Made by a program: the position numbers and the translations under genes. DNA of 64,000 bases from Bacteroidia bacterium (lineage in GTDB: Bacteria > Bacteroidota > Bacteroidia > 2-12-FULL-35-15), in assembly GCA_030654175.1 (NCBI GenBank), contig JAURXZ010000013.1, positions 99,881-163,880 on the forward strand, read 5' to 3'. Shown here piece after piece: positions 25,310 through 35,353 of the stretch (positions are counted from its first letter, which is position 1; each line of letters starts with the position of its first letter). Under the pieces are notes generated by a model. The model searched no databases, was not told the DNA's origin, and worked only from the letters and a program-made list of their open reading frames with translations.

Positions 25310-26962
25310 ATGAAATATCAATTAAGTATTGTCGCCTGTGTTTTTGCACTAAGTCTTTTTGCTCAAGCACCTGTAAAAACAGAAGCTGCAATTGCAATGC
25401 CTTCTAAACCAAAACTGGTTGTTGGAATTGTGGTTGATCAAATGCGTTACGATTATATTTATCGCTATTGGAATAAGTTTGGGAACGATGGTTTTAAACG
25501 TTTAGTGAATGAAGGTTTTTTCTGTAGAAATACTAATTTTAATTATGTGCCGACCTACACCGGTCCAGGCCACGCTTCGATATACACAGGAACAACCCCT
25601 GCAGTACATGGTATTATTGCAAATGATTGGTATGATAAAACAACTGGAAAAAATTTATACTGCGCAGGAGATAAAAATTCAATGGGGGTAGGAACCACCG
25701 CAAATGAAGGTAAACGCTCACCTGTTAATATGCTTACAAGTACCATAACTGATGAATTACGTATTTCATCAAATATGAAATCAAAAGTAATTGGTGTAGC
25801 CTTGAAAGATCGCAGCTCCATATTGCCTGCGGGACATATTGCAAATGCTGCTTATTGGTACGATGGGAGTATTGGTGGTTTTATTACAAGTACTTATTAT
25901 ATGAAAGATTTACCACTATGGGTTCAGGAATTTAATAAAAAAGAATTGGCTAAAAAATATTTGAGCAAGCCCTGGACCACCTTATTGCCAATAGAAATGT
26001 ATACTGAAAGTTTACCTGATGATAATAAATATGAATTTGTTGCTAAAGGCGAAACTAAACCAGTGTTTCCGCACAATTTACCGGACCTGATGAAAGCCAA
26101 TGGTGGTTTGAACATGATCAGAAGTACTCCTTTTGGGAATTCGTTAACAAAAGATTTTGCAATTGACGTAATGAAAAATGAAAATATGGGAAAATCTGAA
26201 GCTACAGATTTTTTAGCTGTTTCATTTTCTTCACCTGATTATATTGGCCATGCCTACGGTCCAAATTCTGTTGAGCAAGAGGATGATTATATTCGATTAG
26301 ATAAAGACCTGGCAGAACTTTTAAAATTTATTGATGAGCATGTTGGGGAAAATAATGCGTTGATCTTCTTAACGGCAGACCATGCAGCACCTGAAGTTCC
26401 GTCATATTTGATTGATCTGAAAATTCCTGCAGGTTATGTTGCAGAGTCGAAAATACTGAAAGATTTAAAAGATCATTTATTAAAATCTCATGGTGATACT
26501 TTGGCGCTTTCTTTTGAGAATCAGCAAGTTTTTTTAAATCATGCAGCAATTGATAATAAAAAATTGGAATTAGAAAAAGTGCAGAATGATGTTGCTGCAT
26601 TTTTGCTAAATGCAGAAGGTGTGGCCGAGGTGCTTACTGCTACAACATTAAATAATGCATCCTTTACAGAGGGGTCTCGTTATTTAATGCAAAAAGGGTT
26701 TAATGCAAAACGATCGGGCGATGTTCTGGTAAATTATTTGCCGGGCTGGGTTGATGGTTATTCGAAAACAGGAACAACACATGGTTCACCATATAGTTAT
26801 GATACACATGTTCCATTAATTTTTCACGGTTGGAACATCCAACATGGTAGTTCAGCCGAACAGGTTTACATTACTGATGTTGCGGCCACATTAGCGATGA
26901 TGTTGAATATTCAATTTCCGAATGGTTGTACAGGAAAACCGATTTCTTTTTTGGTGAAGTAA
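25310..26962 (+). CDS. PafA-like periplasmic alkaline phosphatase
   Basis: The 550-residue protein has a signal peptide (MKYQLSIVACVFALSLFAQ). It has the alkaline-phosphatase/NPP core: VGIVVDQMRYDYIYRYWNKF (first metal Asp), the catalytic threonine in NYVPTYTGPGHASIYTG, SSPDYIGHAYGPNS, FLTADHAAPEVP (metal Asp-His), and TTHGSPYSYDTHVPLIFHG (last metal His). Threonine instead of serine and the DQMRYDY start match PafA, the calcium/zinc-stimulated, phosphate-insensitive enzyme of Bacteroidota. It releases phosphate from diverse monoesters in the periplasm. I see no Pho-type regulation upstream. Confidence 0.93.
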   Translation: MKYQLSIVACVFALSLFAQAPVKTEAAIAMPSKPKLVVGIVVDQMRYDYIYRYWNKFGNDGFKRLVNEGFFCRNTNFNYVPTYTGPGHASIYTGTTPAVHGIIANDWYDKTTGKNLYCAGDKNSMGVGTTANEGKRSPVNMLTSTITDELRISSNMKSKVIGVALKDRSSILPAGHIANAAYWYDGSIGGFITSTYYMKDLPLWVQEFNKKELAKKYLSKPWTTLLPIEMYTESLPDDNKYEFVAKGETKPVFPHNLPDLMKANGGLNMIRSTPFGNSLTKDFAIDVMKNENMGKSEATDFLAVSFSSPDYIGHAYGPNSVEQEDDYIRLDKDLAELLKFIDEHVGENNALIFLTADHAAPEVPSYLIDLKIPAGYVAESKILKDLKDHLLKSHGDTLALSFENQQVFLNHAAIDNKKLELEKVQNDVAAFLLNAEGVAEVLTATTLNNASFTEGSRYLMQKGFNAKRSGDVLVNYLPGWVDGYSKTGTTHGSPYSYDTHVPLIFHGWNIQHGSSAEQVYITDVAATLAMMLNIQFPNGCTGKPISFLVK

Positions 26963-27066
26963 AAAAATGTCTCTCAAAGACTAAAAAAAACAAAGAATCT
27001 GTTTTGTATAAATTACTTGGTTGAAAAAATAGTATCTTATTTCTTAGCGGTAACTATTAAAAAAAC

Positions 27067-28242
27067 ATGGCTAAGCAAAAAATATTTACCCGAACTATTT
27101 GGATACTTTCTTTTGTTAGTTTATTCACTGATATTGCCAGTGAAATGTTATATCCTGTGATGCCTCTGTATCTCAAAACGATTGGTTTTACTGCTTTGTG
27201 GATTGGCATTTTAGAAGGTCTTGCCGAAGCAATTGTGGGCGTTTCAAAAGGTTATTTCGGGAAGCTATCCGATGAAAGAGGTCAGCGTTTACCTTTTGTA
27301 AAATTAGGATATTTTTTGAGTAGCATTTCCAAACCATTAATGGCTGTTTTCACTTACCCCTTTTGGATTTTATTGGCTCGTAGTACTGACAGGCTTGGCA
27401 AAGGAATTCGCACGGGTGCACGTGACGCTATGTTGTCGGATGAAAGCTCAAAAGAAAACAGAGGGAAGGTGTTTGGTCTGCATCGGTCAATGGATACATT
27501 GGGTGCAGCTATAGGGCCTTTGTTGGCTTTAATATTTTTGTTTTTTTATCCAGGTCATTATCAGCCTCTTTTTTTAATTGCCTTCGCTCCGGGGTTAATA
27601 GGAGTTGCGCTTACTTTTATTATTAAAGAAAAACAAAAAGTGTTGGAAGTGAAGATCGCAAAAGGGAATTTCTTTTCTTATTTTTCTTATTGGAAAACAG
27701 CTAAGCCGGATTATAAAAAATTAGCTGTTGGACTATTGTTTTTTACTTTGTTCAATAGCTCTGATGTGTTTTTATTATTAATGGCCAAAAATAATGGTAT
27801 CGGTGATTTACACATTATAGCGGTTTATGTATTTTACAATTTGGTTTATGCTTTATTTGCTTATCCATTTGGTGCGATGGCAGATAGGATTGGAATGAAA
27901 CTGACTTTTATTATTGGTTTATTATTATTTGCGACAGTATATGGAGGAATGGTTTTTGTGAAAAATGAACTGATGTTGTACATCTTATTTTTTGTATATG
28001 GTGTTTATGCTGCCGCTACCGAAGGTGTCTCAAAAGCATGGATAACTAAGGTCGTTCCTCATTCGGAAACGGCAACCGCCATAGGTTTTTATGCAAGTTG
28101 TGCAAGCATCGCAGCTTTGTTTGCAAGCAGTGTTGCAGGTTTGCTTTGGGTAAGCTATAGTCCAGCGGTAACTTTTGCTTTTGCTGCTATGGGAGTACTG
28201 ATGGTTACTATTTATTTTTTATTTCTAAAGAGGCAAGATTAA
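27067..28242 (+). CDS. Major facilitator superfamily transporter
   Basis: This 391-residue inner-membrane protein has about twelve hydrophobic helices. The loop 2-3 region reads GYFGKLSDERGQRLPFVKLGY and the loop 4-5 region DRLGKGIRTGARDAMLSDES, features of a bacterial MFS subgroup of unknown substrate. The second half has YPFGAMADRIGMKLTFIIGL. It is probably monocistronic: 104 bp separate it from the phosphatase gene and a terminator follows. Confidence 0.9.
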   Translation: MAKQKIFTRTIWILSFVSLFTDIASEMLYPVMPLYLKTIGFTALWIGILEGLAEAIVGVSKGYFGKLSDERGQRLPFVKLGYFLSSISKPLMAVFTYPFWILLARSTDRLGKGIRTGARDAMLSDESSKENRGKVFGLHRSMDTLGAAIGPLLALIFLFFYPGHYQPLFLIAFAPGLIGVALTFIIKEKQKVLEVKIAKGNFFSYFSYWKTAKPDYKKLAVGLLFFTLFNSSDVFLLLMAKNNGIGDLHIIAVYVFYNLVYALFAYPFGAMADRIGMKLTFIIGLLLFATVYGGMVFVKNELMLYILFFVYGVYAAATEGVSKAWITKVVPHSETATAIGFYASCASIAALFASSVAGLLWVSYSPAVTFAFAAMGVLMVTIYFLFLKRQD

Positions 28243-28245
28243 TAG

Positions 28246-28282
28246 AAATCCATTATTTAAAATCAAATGATGGATTTTTTTT
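28246..28282 (+). terminator. Terminator after the MFS gene
   Basis: AAATCCAT (28246-28253) pairs with ATGGATTT (28270-28277), with inner ATTT/AAAT pairing, followed by a T-run. It starts a few bases past the stop codon. Confidence 0.75.
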
Positions 28283-28550
28283 AAGTATATTTAGTAAAAC
28301 ATTGGATGTGGCGTTAGAACAAAAGAGGACCAGTAATATTCCCCTTCTTACTTTTTTTTAATTTCAATATCTTCTTTTAGAAGGACTAACCGGGTTATGT
28401 TATAATTTGAAAGGCAATATACGCATACGAATTGTCATGTTTCTTTATAAACGCAAAAAGATTTAGCCTAAAGAGTTCATCTTTTTGTTTTTCAGTTACT
28501 GCCCTGTTTTGATTTGGCTCATTAGTATAGCTTTTTTTTAGGACTCTTAA

Positions 28551-29279
28551 CTATATTATAGTCCCATTATCCAGCTCTATGTAAAAAGTTGTTCCATTAT
28601 TTTTTTCGCTGCTAAACCAAACTTTCCCTTTGTGCAAATCAATTATTTTTTTGACAATATAAAGTCCCAAACCGGTGCATTTTTCATTTTGTATTCCATA
28701 ACGCCTCGCTTTTGAATATTTTTTAAAGATTTCTTTTTGCAATTCATGTGGTATTCCTATTCCAGTGTCACTTACGGCAATGTTGGCTTTCCCTTCTTTA
28801 TCAGATAGAATAATTTTTATTTGTCCTTGATTCCCGGTAAACTTAAGTGCATTAGAAAACAAATTATCTAATGCTCGAATAAATTTGGATCTGTTGATTT
28901 CAAAAATAAATTGTTTATCAGGAATTATTGTTTGAAAAATAATTTGTTTTTTATCGGCTTGAAGTTTATAAATTATTGCTTGTTGAATAATAAGTTGATC
29001 AAGAGAACACCTTTCCAGGGGGGCATCTTCATGCGATTCTAATTCAGAAGTTTCCAGTAAGTCGTTTGTAATTTCATTCCCTTGTTCGCATAAGGAATCA
29101 ATATATACAAGGATTTGATGTATTTCAGAATCATCGTTACTTTGTAATTTGTTTTTCAGAATTTCATTCAAACTACCAATTTGTCCAATTAGTCCTTTTA
29201 AGTCGTGCGAGACATGTTCAATGATTAAATTTTCCGATTTCGTCTCGTCATTGGCTGCAATATATTTTTCAACTTTCAT
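28551..29279 (-). CDS. Small cytoplasmic sensor histidine kinase
   Basis: The 242-residue protein has no membrane helix and no recognisable sensor domain. It begins almost at the dimerisation helix, with the phospho-acceptor histidine in IIEHVSHDLKGLIGQI (His about residue 25). The HATPase_c domain has an N box RALDNLFSNALKFTG, G1 DTGIGIP, a F-box-like KEIFKKYSKARR, and G2 TGLGLYIVKKI. It therefore looks catalytically complete. No response regulator is encoded nearby. It is divergent from the HTH protein at 29436, with 156 AT-rich bp between them. Confidence 0.88.
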   Translation of the reverse strand: MKVEKYIAANDETKSENLIIEHVSHDLKGLIGQIGSLNEILKNKLQSNDDSEIHQILVYIDSLCEQGNEITNDLLETSELESHEDAPLERCSLDQLIIQQAIIYKLQADKKQIIFQTIIPDKQFIFEINRSKFIRALDNLFSNALKFTGNQGQIKIILSDKEGKANIAVSDTGIGIPHELQKEIFKKYSKARRYGIQNEKCTGLGLYIVKKIIDLHKGKVWFSSEKNNGTTFYIELDNGTII

Positions 29280-29435
29280 ATAAGGACGAATTATATATTA
29301 ATGATTGTTTAAAAATGTAATCTTCACGAAAGTAAATAAATATTTTATATAAAACAATTAAAAATTTACTTTAAGTAAATTAATTATATATTTAATTAAT
29401 TCATAAATGCCTTTTAGTATGCCAATTTTGTACTT

Positions 29436-29813
29436 ATGAAAATACACATTGGTGAAAAAATAAAATCACAAGCAAAAGAATTAAGAATAGGTACCACAGA
29501 ATTGGCGAAATCCATTAATACATCCAAGCAAAATATTTATGGTATTTTTAAAAGAGAATCAATTGATACAGCTTTGCTTCAAAAATTTTGTAAAGTACTT
29601 AATTATGATTTTTTTACTTTTTTCGTTAATCATAAACTGCCGCCAAATATAGAAAATACAGAAAGCATAAAAAAAGGGAAAACATATACTTCAGCGGAAG
29701 GCGATACGGAATTCAACGTGCTTAAAAATCAATTGATGGATTTAAAAGAAAAGTATGAATTAGTAAAAAAAGTAAATGTGCTATTGGAAGAGAAAAGGGT
29801 GAAAGGAAAATAA
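29436..29813 (+). CDS. HTH (XRE-like) protein with C-terminal coiled coil
   Basis: The 125-residue product has an XRE-like helix-turn-helix at about residues 5-65 (ELRIGTTELAKSINTSKQNI then YGIFKRESIDTALLQKFCKV). A linker and a C-terminal heptad-like helix (LKNQLMDLKEKYELVKKVNV then LLEEK) probably serve for dimerisation. Short proteins of this type occur near mobile elements and signalling genes in Bacteroidota; the target is unknown. It is divergent from the small histidine kinase. Its stop codon lies inside the 12-bp target duplication of the inverted-repeat element that follows, so the insertion occurred at its very 3' end. Confidence 0.78.
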   Translation: MKIHIGEKIKSQAKELRIGTTELAKSINTSKQNIYGIFKRESIDTALLQKFCKVLNYDFFTFFVNHKLPPNIENTESIKKGKTYTSAEGDTEFNVLKNQLMDLKEKYELVKKVNVLLEEKRVKGK

Positions 29814-30014
29814 TTTTATTGAATTAGGCACTTAATGAATAATATAAACACTAATGCTTGATATTACAATGTGTGCTGTCACACCAGAGCTTGTCGAAGG
29901 GGGGGCGCGGGTTAGCCCAAATACTTCGACAGGCTCAGTATGACGTTCGCACGATTTAGCCTGCGTTCACATTAAAACGATTATAATCTAAGTGCCTAAT
30001 TCAATAATTTTATT
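29809..30014. mobile_element. MITE-like element of 182 bp with 14-bp terminal inverted repeats and 12-bp target duplication
   Basis: The element core is 29821-30002. Its ends are GAATTAGGCACTTA (29821-29834) and the exact complement (29989-30002). Both sides carry the identical 12-mer AATAATTTTATT (29809-29820 and 30003-30014), the hallmark of a transposition event. The interior has no coding capacity. It contains a nested palindrome, GAGCTTGTCGAAG (29887-29899) against CTTCGACAGGCTC (29924-29936) with one mismatch. A 12-bp duplication is within the range of IS4-type elements, but the parent transposase is not in the window. Confidence 0.82.
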
Positions 30015-30309
30015 TCTTATAAAAAAGAATTCATTCTGCATCTTATCAGCTCAATTGGTAGACAAACAAAAAAAAATTATAAGGCACCTTAAGGTAAAAC
30101 TGATGTTTCATTCTTGCGCAAGGAGGGATCTTAGTAGAAATCAAAGCCAAATGTAGTTCCCAAAAAATGAAAATTCTAAGAAGCGTGTGTTAAAGAAAAG
30201 CGTCTTGATGCTGGCTGGAAGAATCAGTATTTAATAAAAATTCTAAAAATTCAGATGAGTTATCCCTGTTTTTTTTAGGGCTTAACACTAATTCAAATTA
30301 ATCAAAATT
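30015..30309. other. Gene-free sequence beside the MITE-like element
   Basis: About 295 bp with no credible gene. Positions 30049-30063 (AGCTCAATTGGTAGA) look like the D-arm of a tRNA, but no anticodon or T-arm follows. The rest is AT-rich and unremarkable. Confidence 0.45.
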
Positions 30310-30978
30310 TCATTTATCTGGTCGGCAGGGAATCTTCTGAATCAAGCGATAAGAGATCCATGAAGCAAAAGGGGCAACAACCACATCAATAGTATAATGT
30401 ACATGTTGGATCAAAATAAATATCGACACCAGTATGGTGGCGATAGCAAAAAAATATTTTAATGAACGAAAAGGAATGGCAAGAAAAAATAAAAACATGG
30501 TGGAAACATGTCCTGAAAAAAAGAGATCTTTTGTTATCACTGTACCATTGTAAAACAGTCGCCCTACGAAAGGGTCATCTAACGGGATCATTAAGCGCTC
30601 GGGATTTAGGGGAACCATATACAAACAAAAAATTCGGATTACCACCAACAAACAATAAGCCTGAATGCATTTTAAAAAAAGAATCGGGTGAGTACTGAGA
30701 TTGATAGCCGTTAGCAATATCACAGAATAAATCAGCAGGAAAATGCTAAGAGAAAAATCCTGAACAGGAAGTATATTTAAAATTACATCATTAATTATAT
30801 AGCCGGGTGTAGATTGTATATAATTGAAAAATGACGGGATACTGACTCCCAGCAAAGCTAAAATTGAAAGCGTTACTGCCGACTGTATTTTGAATGATGT
30901 AAAGCTCCATGCTTCTTTCCAGTTATTGTGTAAAGCTAAAAATGGTGCAGGAAAAAGGAGCATTAAATTTTTTTTCAT
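30310..30978 (-). CDS. PAP2_C / sphingomyelin-synthase-like membrane phosphotransferase
   Basis: The 222-residue protein has about six hydrophobic helices. Near the C-terminus are TKDLFFSGHVSTMFLFFL and QHVHYTIDVVVAPFASWISY. These match the D3 (SGH) and D4 (HYTxDV) motifs of the sphingomyelin synthase/PAP2_C family, whose His-His-Asp triad moves a phospho-head-group onto ceramide. No function can be proved from this, and a plain lipid phosphatase is an alternative. The gene is 139 bp downstream of a CerR-like reductase and in the same orientation as serine palmitoyltransferase, which strongly suggests a sphingolipid head-group enzyme. Confidence 0.75.
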   Translation of the reverse strand: MKKNLMLLFPAPFLALHNNWKEAWSFTSFKIQSAVTLSILALLGVSIPSFFNYIQSTPGYIINDVILNILPVQDFSLSIFLLIYSVILLTAINLSTHPILFLKCIQAYCLLVVIRIFCLYMVPLNPERLMIPLDDPFVGRLFYNGTVITKDLFFSGHVSTMFLFFLAIPFRSLKYFFAIATILVSIFILIQHVHYTIDVVVAPFASWISYRLIQKIPCRPDK

Positions 30979-31117
30979 AATTCCTTTTGAATAAATCTAT
31001 TGAAGGCTTTGTTTCTATTCTAAGTTTATAGTAAGGCGCTGATGAGGCTAATTATTCTATTATTAATATTTATTTGCATTCTATAATCAATGTCGTGAAC
31101 GCATTGTTTTTACTATG

Positions 31118-32110
31118 TTATAACCACTTTGATTTTTTATACCATTCAATCGTTTCAAAAATCCCTCGGTTTAGATCATAGTCCGATTTAAAATTAAATT
31201 CATCAATAAGAGGTTTATTGTCACATTTCCAGTTAACACATTCCAGCTCATTTACTTTATCAAAATTTAAAACAGGTTGTTTGCGGGTTAAATACTTGGA
31301 TGCCTCTGAGAATAGCGCAATTACACGCACAAGGTGTTTTGGGACATATATCCGTACGGTTTTTTTTCCTAATTGTTTTTTTATAATGTCTCCAAGTGAT
31401 TGTGCATCATAAACATTTCCGTCTGAAACAAAATATCCTTTGTTTACAACATTCGATTCCATCGTTTGAAACACTGCCTTTACAAGGTCTTTCACATATA
31501 TAAAGGTCAGCTGTTGGTTTTTGAAACCAACAAATAGTTCAAGATTATTATTGATAAGTTTGAATATTGTAAAAAGATCCTTTTCCCTTGGACCATACAC
31601 TACTGTTGGTCTGATTATAATATGAGGGAATTCGGTTAATGAAATTAAATATTTTTCAGACGCTAGTTTACTTTTGCCATATGATGTAACCGGCTTTGGT
31701 GTATCAGTTGATGATACAGAGTTGAGTTGTAAAGGATCGCCAGGGCCGTAAGCAGCGAGACTGCTCATGTAAATAAATTTCTTGTTTACTTTTTTCTGGC
31801 TGATCAATACATCAACAATATTTTTTGTGTACTGGTAATTCGAAATAAAATAATCTTTTTTTTTGAATGCTTTTGTTGTTCCTGCATTGTGGATAACAAA
31901 ATCAAAACAGGGTAATTTTGATACCTGAAGGTCCAGAAAATTAGGATTTGAAAAATCAAGTTCAATGAATTTTATTCTCGGATCAGTAAGATACTCAGTA
32001 TTACTTGTTTTTCTGATTCCTGCATACACTTCGTAATTTCTTTTGAGTGCTTCTTCTACCAAAAAACTTCCAATAAATCCATTTGAGCCTGTTATAAGTA
32101 TTTTCTTCAT
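31118..32110 (-). CDS. NAD-dependent epimerase/dehydratase, CerR-like ceramide reductase candidate
   Basis: The 330-residue extended-SDR protein begins with the Rossmann motif ITGSNGFIGSFLVEEAL. It has the active-site serine region YMSSLAAYGP, the catalytic Y-x-x-x-K in TSYGKSKLASEKY, and IRPTVVYGPREKDLF. In Caulobacter and Bacteroides an enzyme of this superfamily (CerR) reduces the 3-keto group of the ceramide or sphinganine intermediate. Its placement directly downstream of the GNAT-like gene (6-bp gap) and two genes from serine palmitoyltransferase supports that role here; it is inference, because the superfamily also includes sugar-nucleotide epimerases. Confidence 0.78.
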   Translation of the reverse strand: MKKILITGSNGFIGSFLVEEALKRNYEVYAGIRKTSNTEYLTDPRIKFIELDFSNPNFLDLQVSKLPCFDFVIHNAGTTKAFKKKDYFISNYQYTKNIVDVLISQKKVNKKFIYMSSLAAYGPGDPLQLNSVSSTDTPKPVTSYGKSKLASEKYLISLTEFPHIIIRPTVVYGPREKDLFTIFKLINNNLELFVGFKNQQLTFIYVKDLVKAVFQTMESNVVNKGYFVSDGNVYDAQSLGDIIKKQLGKKTVRIYVPKHLVRVIALFSEASKYLTRKQPVLNFDKVNELECVNWKCDNKPLIDEFNFKSDYDLNRGIFETIEWYKKSKWL

Positions 32111-32116
32111 TTTTAA

Positions 32117-33235
32117 TTATATATGTTTAATATAACTTCTTCTTCTTAAATGTTGTTTATGATCGTAATCTTTGAACATTAGAAACGCGCTTTCATTAGT
32201 CTCCAGAGCGTGGCTGGAAATAGCTGTTTTAACACCATTGTCAATATATGCCTGCATCATTTCTGAAAAAAATATAGCAGGTACTCCTTTATTTTGGTAT
32301 TCCGGTTTAACTCCTTGTAAAAGCATATCCACTTTATTGTTTTTGCGCATAGCCTTTAAAATATGTATAAAGCCGGTAGGGTATAATTTGCCTTTCGTTT
32401 TTATAAGTGCCTCAGAAAGAGAAGCAAAAGATATTCCGAAACCGGCTACTTCATCATTGCTATCAAGCACAAAACAGATATAGGGAGGGTGCACCATCGA
32501 AAAATATTGTTTGATATAATAGTCGATCTGCTTTTCGGTAAGGGGTACAAAGCCATAGAGATCTTTAAATGATTCATTTAAAGTTCCAAACATTTTTTTT
32601 GCATACGGAATTATGTCTTTTGCGTTTGTTGCTTTTAAAGGTCTTAGGTTATATTTTTTTTGAACAAGTTGGGATATTCTTTTTATTTTTTCAGGAACCT
32701 GGTCCGGTACTTTTATTTTAAATTGTATCCAATCCACATCTTTTGAATAGCCGTTTTTTTCTAAATGAACAGGATAATAAGGATAGTTATAAATAACGGC
32801 TTGTGTTCCAATTTCATCAAACCCCTCAACCAACATGCCTTCCAGATCCATATCTGTAAATCCCATCGGTCCTTGTACTTTTGTCATTCCTTTTGTTTTA
32901 CCCCAATCTTCCACTGCCTTTATCAAATTTGTGGACACGTCAGTATTGTCAATAAAATCGATCCAACCAAACCTGGCCGTTTTTTCATTCCATACTTCGT
33001 TTGCTTTTCGATTAATAATTCCTGCAATTCTTCCTACAATTTTATCATTCTGATAAGCCAGCCAGTATTTGGCTTCGCAAAATTCAAAAGCCGGATTTTT
33101 CTCCGGCTTGAGGATCGATTTTTCATACTGATGAAGTTGTGGAACTCTGAATTTATTTCCTGAATATAATTTGTCTGGAAATTTTATAAAGTTTGACAAC
33201 TCTTCTTTTGTTTTCACTTCTTTTATCTGAATCAT
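32117..33235 (-). CDS. GNAT-fold acyltransferase, candidate bacterial ceramide synthase
   Basis: This 372-residue protein starts MIQIKEVKTKEELSNFIKFP and includes YWLAYQNDKIVGRIAGIINR and QGPMGFTDMDLEGMLVEGFD. A late acyl-CoA-loop-like motif, GVKPEYQNKGVPAIFF, fits a duplicated GNAT fold. Proteins of this kind sit beside serine palmitoyltransferase in many Bacteroidota (from memory), and the experimentally known bacterial ceramide synthase bCerS of Caulobacter also has a GNAT fold. The predicted reaction is N-acylation of 3-ketosphinganine or sphinganine. It lies between SPT (71-bp gap) and the CerR-like gene (6-bp gap) on one strand, an obvious operon. Confidence 0.75.
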   Translation of the reverse strand: MIQIKEVKTKEELSNFIKFPDKLYSGNKFRVPQLHQYEKSILKPEKNPAFEFCEAKYWLAYQNDKIVGRIAGIINRKANEVWNEKTARFGWIDFIDNTDVSTNLIKAVEDWGKTKGMTKVQGPMGFTDMDLEGMLVEGFDEIGTQAVIYNYPYYPVHLEKNGYSKDVDWIQFKIKVPDQVPEKIKRISQLVQKKYNLRPLKATNAKDIIPYAKKMFGTLNESFKDLYGFVPLTEKQIDYYIKQYFSMVHPPYICFVLDSNDEVAGFGISFASLSEALIKTKGKLYPTGFIHILKAMRKNNKVDMLLQGVKPEYQNKGVPAIFFSEMMQAYIDNGVKTAISSHALETNESAFLMFKDYDHKQHLRRRSYIKHI

Positions 33236-33306
33236 AGAACATGTGATGTATTTAACGTGTTATTAATCTTGTTTTAGATCAGGTCTAAATAATTTCACAG
33301 CTCTAT

Positions 33307-34850
<1,544 letters not shown>

Positions 34851-35321
34851 ATGAAAACAATTCACCAATGGCTTATTGAATACGGAGAAAGCCATCAGAA
34901 TAAAACTAATAAGACCGTTCACTGGATTTGTGTTCCGCTTATAATGTTTAGTTTGGTTGGACTTCTGTGGTCAATTCCTACTCCGGAATTATTTAATAAA
35001 TTTAATTTTCCGGTTAATTTCGGAACTTTATTTATGTTGTTTGCTTTGTTTTATTATTCCACTTTGTCAACTCCTTTAACTGTGGGTATGCTGTTTGTAA
35101 CTGCCATGTTGGTGTTTGGGAACTATTACCTTGCAAAGCTTGAAACGCCTCCTTTGTGGCTTGTTTCAATTGTAATTTTTGCTGTTGCCTGGGTAGGGCA
35201 ATTTATCGGACATAATATCGAAGGTAAGAAACCATCGTTTTTAAAGGACTTGCAGTTTTTATTGATTGGCCCTTTGTGGCTGTTAAGTTTCATTTATAAA
35301 AAATTAAATATTCCATATTAA
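34851..35321 (+). CDS. DUF962 / Mpo1-like membrane protein
   Basis: The 156-residue protein has four hydrophobic helices and the DUF962 histidine pattern: YGESHQNKTNKTVHWICVPL (His15, His24) and a second WVGQFIGHNIEGKKPS. In yeast the family member Mpo1 is an Fe(II)-dependent dioxygenase that alpha-oxidises 2-hydroxy fatty acids derived from phytosphingosine. Bacterial members are generally unassigned. Here it is divergent from serine palmitoyltransferase and followed 32 bp later by a sphingomyelinase-like gene, so a role in hydroxylated sphingoid or fatty-acid turnover is a reasonable inference. Confidence 0.83.
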   Translation: MKTIHQWLIEYGESHQNKTNKTVHWICVPLIMFSLVGLLWSIPTPELFNKFNFPVNFGTLFMLFALFYYSTLSTPLTVGMLFVTAMLVFGNYYLAKLETPPLWLVSIVIFAVAWVGQFIGHNIEGKKPSFLKDLQFLLIGPLWLLSFIYKKLNIPY

Positions 35322-35353
35322 AATATAGTTTCAAAAATTAAAACTTTTTTCAG

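Noticed and set aside
29821..30002. Simple rho-independent terminator of the HTH gene
   Set aside because: The inverted ends are 154 bp apart and are flanked by a 12-bp direct duplication, which fits insertion rather than a terminator.
30040..30110. A complete tRNA gene
   Set aside because: Only a D-arm-like string is present; no acceptor, anticodon or T stems can be paired.
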